This document shows, in pieces, positions 18,765 through 25,992 of a stretch of 64,000 bases of DNA. The translations under genes were made by a program, and so were the position numbers. Every line of letters begins with the position of its first letter. The stretch's first letter is position 1. A model generated the notes under the pieces. The model was not told where the DNA came from and searched no databases. It saw only the letters and a list, made by a program, of their open reading frames with translations. Source of the stretch: an uncultured Draconibacterium sp. (GTDB taxonomy: Bacteria; Bacteroidota; Bacteroidia; Bacteroidales; Prolixibacteraceae). The DNA lies in contig NZ_CAJXTC010000003.1 in the NCBI RefSeq assembly GCF_913060805.1, forward strand, positions 171,819-235,818, written 5' to 3'.

Positions 18765-18894
18765 TTTCACGCAGATTACGCTGATATCGCAAATTGAATT
18801 AATGATAAAGGAGGCGTATATATAGTAATGATTTCTACTGTGTCTTTTTATTAATTGTATTAAATCCGCGTTTATCTGCGAAATCTGCGTGAAA
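18765..18894. repeat. Inverted repeat with degenerate CGCAGATT motifs
   Basis: TTTCACGCAGATTACGC (18765-18781) is the inverted counterpart of CGAAATCTGCGTGAAA (18879-18894), separated by ~100 AT-rich bases. Related motifs (GATGGCGCGGATTACACAG near 18681, CCGCGTTTATCTGCG near 18866) occur beside it. It fills the 378-base gap 18621-18998 between sigma factor and DUF6249 gene, where I see no other gene. Confidence 0.5.
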
Positions 18895-18998
18895 TGAATC
18901 ATCAGCAAGAAAAAAATCTGAAAAGTTGTAACCGCAGAAATAAAGTCGCGTCATAAGAGCGAAAACAGAAAAAAAAAAACAATTTAAAAATTAATATC

Positions 18999-19328
18999 AT
19001 GGAAGGAATTTTCGTACCAATCGGTTTTTTTCTGGCAATCTTCGCCATCTTGTATGTTTACTGGACAACACGTACAAAAGAGCGCCTGGCGCTGGTAGAA
19101 AAAGGGCTTAATGCCGGAATATTTAAAGGTGAATGCTCGCAGCTTGCACTGGTAAAGTGGGGAATCTTTTTAATTGCTGTAGGATTAGGCGTACTTGTAG
19201 GATTTGCGTTATCAAACGTAATTAATGAAGTTGTAGCCTTCTTTACCGCAATCCTGGTTCTCGGAGGAGTTGGCTTAATTGTAGCTTACGTTATTACTTC
19301 GAAACTGTTGAAAAAGAAAGAGGAATAG
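18999..19328 (+). CDS. DUF6249-like small membrane protein
   Basis: 109 residues with three hydrophobic helices (~5-22, ~50-70, ~77-100) and a cytoplasmic loop carrying TRTKERLALVEKGLNAGIF, a pattern I associate with DUF6249. The C-terminus is lysine-rich (LLKKKEE). Function is unknown. Such proteins are often found next to sigma factors in Bacteroidota, as here with the divergent ECF gene. It ends at a strong bidirectional terminator. Confidence 0.65.
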   Translation: MEGIFVPIGFFLAIFAILYVYWTTRTKERLALVEKGLNAGIFKGECSQLALVKWGIFLIAVGLGVLVGFALSNVINEVVAFFTAILVLGGVGLIVAYVITSKLLKKKEE

Positions 19329-19350
19329 TTAGCAGAGGGGACACAATAAA

Positions 19351-19387
19351 AAAGCGGATGAGTTATTTTTACTCATCCGCTTTTTTT
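19351..19387. terminator. Bidirectional Rho-independent terminator
   Basis: AAAGCGGATGAGT pairs with ACTCATCCGCTTT over 13 bases, with a T-run after and an A-run before. It is shared by the DUF6249 gene (+) and the M64 peptidase gene (-). Confidence 0.9.
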
Positions 19388-19390
19388 ATG

Positions 19391-20665
19391 TTACTCCGAA
19401 TAAAAGCGAATTACTTTTCGTATAGCTTCCTGGCACACCGGGCAAAAACCTTCGGCTTCGTTGGTGTTCATGCGGCAGTCGATATGCGGACTGTAAATCC
19501 CTTCGGCCATGTAGCCGCCACCTTCGTATACTCCAACGGTATTTCGGTATTTATCTTTTCGTGGTGTTGGAACCGGCGTGTCCGCGTCGATCATATTTTT
19601 CCATTTCTTATCGAAATCAACCAAAGTGGTAATGTTGGGTTCCCAAGGTTCAATTTCAAGGTTGTAGAAATCTTCGTAAGCAACTGCCGAATTGTAATAT
19701 TCATCGCCCAAACCAGCAAATCCATGACCAAATTCGTGAACGATAATTTTTGGTGTCAGTTCATTGTCGGCTGTGCAAACGGTAACAAAATTATAGAATC
19801 CGCCGCCGCCGTAACGCTCGGTATTCACCAGCACGTAAATCTGATCGTAAGGAACGCTTGCAGCTGCATCGTATACCGTTTTCATATCGGCAGTAGTCAG
19901 GTAACGCGGCAAATCGAAGGTGTAATAGCTGGTATTAAAATAAGTGTTTTTGTAAATGTGTTCGCCCGGAACGTCGGTTCCCGAATCTGCTGAAGGAGCA
20001 AAAACAGCATGCACATTAAAGTTGGCTTTCTCCGATTTAAAAGGTTCGGTATCGAACAAATACCCCGAAACTTTTGCAGCATCAGCATAAAAATCTTCCA
20101 TTTCGGCAGCGGTGTAACCTTCAGCCAAAATTGCGATATCTACTTTTTTTGCCGGATCGCCGTTGTTAACAATATCCTTTGTTTTAAAGCCGGGCGTTTC
20201 TTCCTTCAAAATAAAATAATCTTTAGGGTCGATATCAGTGGTATAAATTGTTTTAAATGTTCCGTCCCACTGGCGGGCATCAATTTCAAGGCGCACATCG
20301 TTTTTCGGAAACGGAAAAAGCGCTGCCTGGTAAAACGTTTTATTGCTGGTTTTGGCGTCGGCAGTGGTTTGCCACTCCTGGAAAAGCGTGCTAAAACCTT
20401 TGCTGTAAATCAGCTCGTCGCTTTTTACATCGAAAACGCGGTAACGGTAACTTCCGTAATTAAATACATCGATGAGGTTTATTTTCGAACCACCCCAAAA
20501 TGGCTCCTGTTTCATTTGCTGCGGATAAACCACAACTTCTTTACTGTTTCCGCCCAGCAGAAAATCGAACCGAAAAGTTTTGTCCTTAAAATACGTATTG
20601 AATTTCGGCTGTGCGAACGATAAAAAGGGGATTATTAATAGAATAAAAGAAAACTTCAACTTCAT
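19391..20665 (-). CDS. Exported M64 family (IgA peptidase-like) metallopeptidase
   Basis: 424 residues from the ATG of MKLKFSFILLIIPFLSFAQ, which provides a signal peptide. An N-terminal beta-rich domain (~20-160) is followed by the catalytic domain. VDIAILAEGYTAAEM is the M64 signature, and the zinc motif is HEFGHGFAGLGDEY (HExGH with a downstream Asp/Glu). YSPHIDCRMNTNEAEGFCPVCQ supplies the conserved cysteines. M64 enzymes from gut Bacteroidota are linked to IgA cleavage, but most environmental homologues have unknown substrates, so immune function should not be assumed. No T9SS tail is present, and a periplasmic or outer-membrane location is likely. Confidence 0.88.
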   Translation of the reverse strand: MKLKFSFILLIIPFLSFAQPKFNTYFKDKTFRFDFLLGGNSKEVVVYPQQMKQEPFWGGSKINLIDVFNYGSYRYRVFDVKSDELIYSKGFSTLFQEWQTTADAKTSNKTFYQAALFPFPKNDVRLEIDARQWDGTFKTIYTTDIDPKDYFILKEETPGFKTKDIVNNGDPAKKVDIAILAEGYTAAEMEDFYADAAKVSGYLFDTEPFKSEKANFNVHAVFAPSADSGTDVPGEHIYKNTYFNTSYYTFDLPRYLTTADMKTVYDAAASVPYDQIYVLVNTERYGGGGFYNFVTVCTADNELTPKIIVHEFGHGFAGLGDEYYNSAVAYEDFYNLEIEPWEPNITTLVDFDKKWKNMIDADTPVPTPRKDKYRNTVGVYEGGGYMAEGIYSPHIDCRMNTNEAEGFCPVCQEAIRKVIRFYSE

Positions 20666-20907
20666 TTTATGCTCATTTATTATTTTTGGCTGAAAATAAG
20701 GATACATTTAGACACAAAGTATGACATATGCAACCACTTTTCTTTTAACACCGGTTATTGATAAAATCAAGTTGTCGATATTATTCGTTTCTCAGAACAA
20801 ATAGCGTTTTTTAATCTCAACTATTAATAATAAATTGATGACTGATTTTATAGAAGTGTTAGTATTGCACGACTTTTTGAATAAACCGAAAAATAAGCTT
20901 TAAACAA

Positions 20908-22224
20908 ATGAATATTCTTTATAGATATCTGCTTGATCATATCCGTGAAATCGGAACAATGGAGATTTTGGCCAAACCTTTAGCTGCATTAATTTGCCTC
21001 GTGCTTATTGTTTTTGTGGCGTGGTTTGCACATTTTGTAACACGGAAGATCTTTTTGGCGATCGTTCAGCGTATAGCGCGCCGTACCAAAACACATTGGG
21101 ATGATATTTTAATTGAAAACCGCGTTTTTAAAGGGCTGGCACATTTGGTGCCTGCATTTATATTGTATTATACGGCCGATTTTTCGTACCCCGATATTCA
21201 CCAGCAGGTGAGTGAACTGGCGCCGGAGGTTTACAAATCGTTATCGCAAGATTATTACTGGGGACTTACTGATCTGTTGACCAAAATATCGCGGATTTAT
21301 TTTATTGCGATTATCGTTTTTGTGGCCAACTCGACTTTAAATGCTGCATTGCAGATTTATAATACTACCGAGTTTGCGCATAACCGCTCGATAAAAGGAT
21401 ATGTGCAGCTGGTGAAGATCTTTGTGTTTTTTATGGCAGGCATTCTGCTGATCTCTGTTTTGCTGGGAAAAGATCCAACAGCATTGCTGGCCGGTTTGGG
21501 AGCTATTGCCGCAGTTTTATTGTTGGTTTTTCGCGATACGATACTGGGGTTTGTGGCTTCTATTCAGCTGTCGGCAAACGATATGGTGAAGATTGGCGAC
21601 TGGATTCAAATGGAGGCGCACCGTGCCGACGGAACAGTTATCGATATTACTTTGAATACGGTAAAAGTTCAGAACTGGGATAAAACAATTACCACCATTC
21701 CAACTTATGCGCTGGTTTCCGAGTCGTTCTTTAACTGGAAAGGAATGGAAGAATCGGGTGGGCGACGTATAAAACGTTCGGTTGCCATCGATACCAATAC
21801 CATTAAATTTTGCGATGCTGCCATGTTGGAGCGTTTCGAAAAGTTCGACCTGATTCGGGATTACGTGAATGATAAGGAGCGCGAACTGAAAGAACACAAC
21901 AAAGGCCGGAATTTGAAAGATGAGGACTTTATAAGTGGACGTCATCAAACCAATGTTGGTATTTTCAGAAAGTACCTGGAAGTGTACCTGCGCCAGCATC
22001 CGAAAATCAAACAGGATCTTACCTTTTTAGTTCGCCAGTTGCAACCGGCAGGCAAAGGTTTGCCAATTGAAATATATGTGTTCAGCGCCGACCAGGAATG
22101 GGCAAAGTACGAAGCTATCCAGGCCGATATTTTCGACCATATTTTTGCTGTTATTCCGGAGTTCGAATTGCGGGTTTTCCAAGAACCTTCAGGTGCTGAT
22201 ATTGAAAAGATTGCGCGTCGGTAA
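20908..22224 (+). CDS. MscS-family mechanosensitive channel (YbdG/MscM-like)
   Basis: 438 residues. Several N-terminal membrane helices (~22-45, 68-85, 115-145, 168-190) lead to the pore helix LLAGLGAIAAVLLLVFRDTILGF. The MscS beta domain follows (NDMVKIGDWIQM, GTVIDITLNTVKVQNWDKT, PTYALVSESFFNWKG). A long C-terminal cytoplasmic domain with the insertion HNKGRNLKDEDFISG matches the YbdG group, which gate in response to membrane tension during hypo-osmotic shock. It is monocistronic. The 200-base leader contains no recognised promoter box. Confidence 0.9.
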   Translation: MNILYRYLLDHIREIGTMEILAKPLAALICLVLIVFVAWFAHFVTRKIFLAIVQRIARRTKTHWDDILIENRVFKGLAHLVPAFILYYTADFSYPDIHQQVSELAPEVYKSLSQDYYWGLTDLLTKISRIYFIAIIVFVANSTLNAALQIYNTTEFAHNRSIKGYVQLVKIFVFFMAGILLISVLLGKDPTALLAGLGAIAAVLLLVFRDTILGFVASIQLSANDMVKIGDWIQMEAHRADGTVIDITLNTVKVQNWDKTITTIPTYALVSESFFNWKGMEESGGRRIKRSVAIDTNTIKFCDAAMLERFEKFDLIRDYVNDKERELKEHNKGRNLKDEDFISGRHQTNVGIFRKYLEVYLRQHPKIKQDLTFLVRQLQPAGKGLPIEIYVFSADQEWAKYEAIQADIFDHIFAVIPEFELRVFQEPSGADIEKIARR

Positions 22225-22334
22225 TCCTTGTGAAAAATCCTTCGGTTTATACTTTTTTAAAAAATCAGTTTCTTACAATTTGTAAGTAATAATATGTTTT
22301 AAAGCATCTCAGATTAGTGATTGTAAATTTTACC

Positions 22335-22342
22335 TACATTTG
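22335..22342 (+). promoter_or_regulatory. -7 box upstream of the first Lrp/AsnC gene
   Basis: TACATTTG matches TAnnTTTG and lies 36 bases before the ATG at 22379. The -33 position lacks a clear TTTG. Confidence 0.45.
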
Positions 22343-22378
22343 TGCTATAATTTGAAACTAACTCAGAAGATTTGAAAC

Positions 22379-22864
22379 ATGAAGTCGAATGATTATTTAG
22401 AAGAAAAACCGGCTGAAATTGATGAGCTGGACGAAAAGATATTAAAGCTTATTACAAAAAATGCCCGAATACCTTTCTTAGAAGTTGCCCGTGAATGTGG
22501 AGTTTCAGGTGCAGCTATTCATCAACGTGTTCAGCGCCTGTTAAATATTGGTGTTGTACACGGAAGCGAATTTGTTGTTAGTCCGCAAAAACTGGGCTAC
22601 AACACTTGTGCATACATGGGGATTTACCTCGACAAGGCTAAGTACCACACACAGGTTGCCGAAGCTTTGCGAAATATTCCGGAAGTGGTTGAGTGTCATT
22701 ACACAACAGGGCCGTATGCCATTTTTGTGAAAATTCAAACAAAAACCAACAAGCATTTAAAACGTTTGATCGACGAGCAATTGCAGGATATTGAAGGAAT
22801 TGCCCGCACAGAAACGTTCATGTCATTGGAAATGGATTTTAAACGACAAGTACCTATCAAATAA
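22379..22864 (+). CDS. Lrp/AsnC family transcriptional regulator
   Basis: 161 residues. The N-terminal winged helix-turn-helix (IDELDEKILKLITKNARIPF, VARECGVSGAAIHQRVQRL) is followed by the RAM effector-binding domain (VVECHYTTGPYAIFVKIQTK, GIARTETFMSLEMDFKR). Lrp/AsnC proteins form octamers that respond to amino acids or related nitrogen signals. A close paralogue is encoded at 24769 on the other side of the ammonium transporter, so a role in nitrogen or ammonium control is suggested by context, not shown. It ends at a strong hairpin. Confidence 0.92.
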   Translation: MKSNDYLEEKPAEIDELDEKILKLITKNARIPFLEVARECGVSGAAIHQRVQRLLNIGVVHGSEFVVSPQKLGYNTCAYMGIYLDKAKYHTQVAEALRNIPEVVECHYTTGPYAIFVKIQTKTNKHLKRLIDEQLQDIEGIARTETFMSLEMDFKRQVPIK

Positions 22865-22894
22865 AAAAAGGCCGGTTTTTAACCGGCCTTTTTT
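22865..22894 (+). terminator. Rho-independent terminator
   Basis: AAAGGCCGGTT pairs with AACCGGCCTTT around a 3-base loop, with a T-run after it, immediately after the Lrp/AsnC stop. Confidence 0.9.
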
Positions 22895-22950
22895 ATGCGT
22901 TATCGTATTATGTCTTATATGAGGTCCGTATCAATACCTAAAGGTTTATT

Positions 22951-23040
22951 TTGTTCTGAATATCAATTCGTTTACCCCATTCCCTAAAGGGAGCGAATTG
23001 ATTGTCTCTGCTCCCTTTAGGGGAGGGGTATTCAGAGAAA
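22951..23040. repeat. Long inverted repeat with CCCTAAAGGGAGC core
   Basis: CCCTAAAGGGAGC (22982-22994) is complementary to GCTCCCTTTAGGG (23010-23022), and flanking TTCTGAATA/TATTCAGAGAA pieces extend the pairing. The unit lies between the Lrp gene terminator and the amt stop. Similar hairpins are dispersed in many Bacteroidota genomes, but this cannot be counted here. Confidence 0.55.
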
Positions 23041-23081
23041 ATCAATTTGCGTTTTAGGTCTGAACGGATATAAATAATGTC

Positions 23082-24410
23082 TTAATCTTCTGTGTAAACA
23101 AAATTGTACGATTCGTCGTGTTGACTAATGTCCAAACCAACTTTCTCTCCGTGAGGTGAAATTCGCATCGGAACAATCATATCGGTTATTTTGTACATCA
23201 ACATCGAACCTCCGAAAGTAAAAATTCCAACAATTACCAGTGCCAGTAAGTGATAAAGGAAAGTGGTGATCTCTCCGTGAATCAAACCTACTTCGTTGGC
23301 AAAAACTGCGGTAAACAACATACCTGTAATACCACCCATTCCGTGAGCAGGGAATACATCCAGCGTGTCGTCCAGTTTCGATTTTGTACGAAGTGTAATG
23401 GCGTAGTTACTAATAATAGCGGCAATTACACCAATAAATATACTCGAACCAACATTTACAAATCCGGCGGCCGGCGTAATGGCAACCAAACCTACTACAA
23501 GTCCGATGGCAGCACCAACGGCAGATGGTTTTTTACCTTGTGCGGCATCAAAAAAGATCCAAGTTAACATGGCCGCTGCCGATGCGGTATTGGTATTAAC
23601 CAGCGCTGATGCAGCAACAGAATCGGCTGCCAGTGCTGAACCGGCGTTAAAACCGAACCAGCCAAACCAAAGCATACCTGCACCTAATAAAATGTAAGGA
23701 ATGTTTGCCGGCTTAATTTCTTTGTTGGCATCTTTTCTTCTTCCGAGGAACATCGCCCCTGCCAAAGCTGCAAAACCTGCCGACATGTGTACAACTGTTC
23801 CACCGGCAAAGTCAAGTACTCCCCAGTTGCGCAGGAATCCGTTCGGATGCCAGGTCCAGTGAGCCAGCGGTGCATAAATAAACAATATAAAGAGTACCAT
23901 AAACAACATGTAGGCTCTGAAGCGCACTCTTCCGGCAAAAGATCCGGTGATAAGAGCCGGTGTAATTATGGCAAATTTTAGCTGGAACATTGCAAAAACT
24001 GCAAACGGGAATGTTGGTGCAAAATCGGGATGCGTTCCTCCATTCACTCCTCTAAACATAAAGAATGTTAATGGATTACCAAACAATCCAAAACCTTCGC
24101 CTCCAATACTATCGCCAAAAGCAATACTAAAACCAACTACAACCCATAATACACTTACAATTCCCATGGCAATATAACTTTGCAGCATGGTAGAAATAAT
24201 GTTTCTCGACTGGATCATTCCTCCGTAAAAGAATGCTAATCCCGGAGTCATTAACAATACTAAACCTGTTGCAGTCAGCATCCAGGCCGTATCTCCGGCA
24301 TCGAGGTTCGAAGTGTCAATTTCTCCAACTCCTGTAGGAATAATTACGCCGAGCGCGGCAACAATTACCAAAAGAGCCAGAATAAACCACCAACTAGTTG
24401 AATTTTTCAT
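23082..24410 (-). CDS. amt: Ammonium transporter
   Basis: 442 residues starting at the ATG of MKNSTSWWFILALL. The eleven-helix Amt fold is evident: DTAWMLTATGLVLLMTPGLAFFYGG, FQLKFAIITPALITGSFAGRVRF, the first pore histidine in DFAGGTVVHMSAGFAALAGA, WFGWFGFNAGS, and the second pore histidine in VFPAHGMGGITGMLFTAVF. It moves ammonium across the inner membrane. The ~20-residue N-terminal hydrophobic stretch may act as a cleaved signal. Unusually no glnK/PII gene is adjacent. Instead two Lrp/AsnC regulators flank it on the opposite strand. Confidence 0.95.
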   Translation of the reverse strand: MKNSTSWWFILALLVIVAALGVIIPTGVGEIDTSNLDAGDTAWMLTATGLVLLMTPGLAFFYGGMIQSRNIISTMLQSYIAMGIVSVLWVVVGFSIAFGDSIGGEGFGLFGNPLTFFMFRGVNGGTHPDFAPTFPFAVFAMFQLKFAIITPALITGSFAGRVRFRAYMLFMVLFILFIYAPLAHWTWHPNGFLRNWGVLDFAGGTVVHMSAGFAALAGAMFLGRRKDANKEIKPANIPYILLGAGMLWFGWFGFNAGSALAADSVAASALVNTNTASAAAMLTWIFFDAAQGKKPSAVGAAIGLVVGLVAITPAAGFVNVGSSIFIGVIAAIISNYAITLRTKSKLDDTLDVFPAHGMGGITGMLFTAVFANEVGLIHGEITTFLYHLLALVIVGIFTFGGSMLMYKITDMIVPMRISPHGEKVGLDISQHDESYNFVYTED

Positions 24411-24720
24411 GTCTATAATTTTAAGGTTACTAATTTCAAGTCTGTACAGCACCACGCAACTCAGAATTTCAAGTTGAAATTGAGTTGTTTTTTGTTGCTG
24501 AAATAAAGCTGTCTATACCTGTTTTAGATTTTTATTGCTGTCTGTTTTTATAAAAATCTGTCATAAAAGTATTAATTAACATGAAAATGGTAGTCATTTG
24601 TAGAAGATTGAAAGTAATAGAGGTCTTAAATTAACAAACTGATAATATTTTTGCATTTTTTGTAAGTCTGGGCCACTTTGTTGTGATTTTGTTACTATAT
24701 TGTGTTTACGCTTACTTTAC

Positions 24721-24752
24721 TTTGAAATTATGTTAGTTTTTTGATACTTTTG
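24721..24752 (+). promoter_or_regulatory. Promoter of the second Lrp/AsnC gene
   Basis: TTTG (24721-24724) and TACTTTTG (24745-24752) are 20 bases apart, a good Bacteroidota -33/-7 pair, 16 bases before the ATG at 24769. It sits in the 358-base divergent gap shared with amt (24411-24768). Apart from this promoter and a near-match on the minus strand I see nothing else in that gap. Confidence 0.65.
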
Positions 24753-24768
24753 TAGAAAATTGTTAAAG

Positions 24769-25236
24769 ATGACTTTGAGGAATAATTTAGACGACTGGGA
24801 TTTAAAAATTCTGGATATAATTACCAAAAACGCAAGGATACCTTTTAAAGATGTTGCAAAAGAAGTGGGAATTTCTCGTGCAGCTGTACATCAGCGAGTT
24901 AACCGAATGGTAGATTTGGAAGTGATCGTTGGATCGGGCTACCACATTAATCCCAAAAAGGTTGATTTTAAAACCTGTACCTACATTGGTATCTACCTCG
25001 AAAAAGGAGGTTTATTTAGCGAAGTAGTTAAAGGTTTGGAAGAAATCCCTGAAATTGTTGAGTGTCACTACACAACCGGAGCATACGCCATTTTTGTTAA
25101 AGTTTACGCCAAGGATAACGAGCACTTAAAAAATATCTTAAGCGGAAAAATTCAAAAAATTAGTGGTGTTGCCAGTACCGAAACTTTTATTTCTCTAGAA
25201 GAGTCATTTAAGCGTACAATTCCTGTAAATGCCTAA
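24769..25236 (+). CDS. Lrp/AsnC family transcriptional regulator
   Basis: 155 residues from the ATG of MTLRNNLDDWDLKILD. HTH VAKEVGISRAAVHQRVNRM and RAM domain (IVECHYTTGAYAIFVKVYAK, GVASTETFISLEESFKR). It is clearly paralogous to the regulator at 22379, sharing the KNARIPF helix, the ECHYTTGxYAIFVK core and the TETFxSLE strand. It is transcribed divergently from amt, so binding in the shared intergenic region could control both. Its stop overlaps the convergent rlmB stop by 4 bases. Confidence 0.92.
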   Translation: MTLRNNLDDWDLKILDIITKNARIPFKDVAKEVGISRAAVHQRVNRMVDLEVIVGSGYHINPKKVDFKTCTYIGIYLEKGGLFSEVVKGLEEIPEIVECHYTTGAYAIFVKVYAKDNEHLKNILSGKIQKISGVASTETFISLEESFKRTIPVNA

Positions 25237-25985
25237 TTTCGTTGTCTGACTGCTTCGTAAATCATTAAAGCAGCAGATACCGAAACATTTAAAGATTCAA
25301 TCTGTCCTAAGATCGGAATTTTTAATTGTTCGTCGGCAAGTTTCAGAATTTGAGCAGAAACACCCGTGTCTTCTGATCCCATAACAATGGCCAGTGGCGA
25401 TTTCATATCGGCATTCGAGTAAAGTTTGTCGCCTTTTTCGGTGGCAGCAACTATTTTAATGCCCGAATCTTTTAGAAATCGGACCGTGTGGTACAGGTTA
25501 TTTGTTTTGCAGATTGGAATATTATGAATAGCACCTGCCGATGTTTTTACAGCATCGGCACCAATACGTGCCATTCCTTTTTCAGGAATGATAATCGCCT
25601 GCACTCCGGCACATTCGGCCGAACGGGCAATCGCTCCAAAATTACGCACATCGGTGATCTGGTCTAAAACAAGCAGGAGGGGAGTTTTACCTTCTTCGTA
25701 AATTCCCGGAATTACGGTTTCAATATTGTCAAACTCGATGGGTGAGACAAAAGCCAGCACTCCCTGGTGATTTTTTCGTGTAATACGGTTGATCTTCTCG
25801 ATAGGAACATACTGAACGCCAATCTCGTTTTCTTTTATCAGCTCTTGAAGCTCCGAAATCAATTCGTTACGCAAACCTTTTTTTATCAGGATTTTGTCGA
25901 TTGTTTTGCCTTTTTTAATGGCTTCGATTATCGCTCTTGTTCCAAATAGAAAATCCTCTTTATCTATTCCTTTTTGTCTCATCAT
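25233..25985 (-). CDS. rlmB: 23S rRNA (guanosine-2'-O)-methyltransferase, TrmH/SpoU family
   Basis: 250 residues. An N-terminal substrate-binding domain (DFLFGTRAIIEAIKKGKTIDK, NHQGVLAFVSP) is followed by the SPOUT catalytic domain with the three SpoU motifs: LLVLDQITDVRNFGAIARSAE, PLAIVMGSEDTGVS and IPILGQIESLNVSVSAALMIYE. It should methylate G2251 in the 23S rRNA peptidyl-transferase P loop. Two tandem ATG codons make either start possible. It lies 7 bases downstream of the ABC-F gene on the same strand, so they probably form one operon. Confidence 0.9.
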   Translation of the reverse strand: MMRQKGIDKEDFLFGTRAIIEAIKKGKTIDKILIKKGLRNELISELQELIKENEIGVQYVPIEKINRITRKNHQGVLAFVSPIEFDNIETVIPGIYEEGKTPLLLVLDQITDVRNFGAIARSAECAGVQAIIIPEKGMARIGADAVKTSAGAIHNIPICKTNNLYHTVRFLKDSGIKIVAATEKGDKLYSNADMKSPLAIVMGSEDTGVSAQILKLADEQLKIPILGQIESLNVSVSAALMIYEAVRQRN

Positions 25986-25992
25986 TTTTTAT

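Noticed and set aside
19358..19993. 211-codon plus-strand open frame opposite the M64 peptidase gene
   Set aside because: Antisense shadow of the peptidase, begins in the terminator and has no protein-like features.
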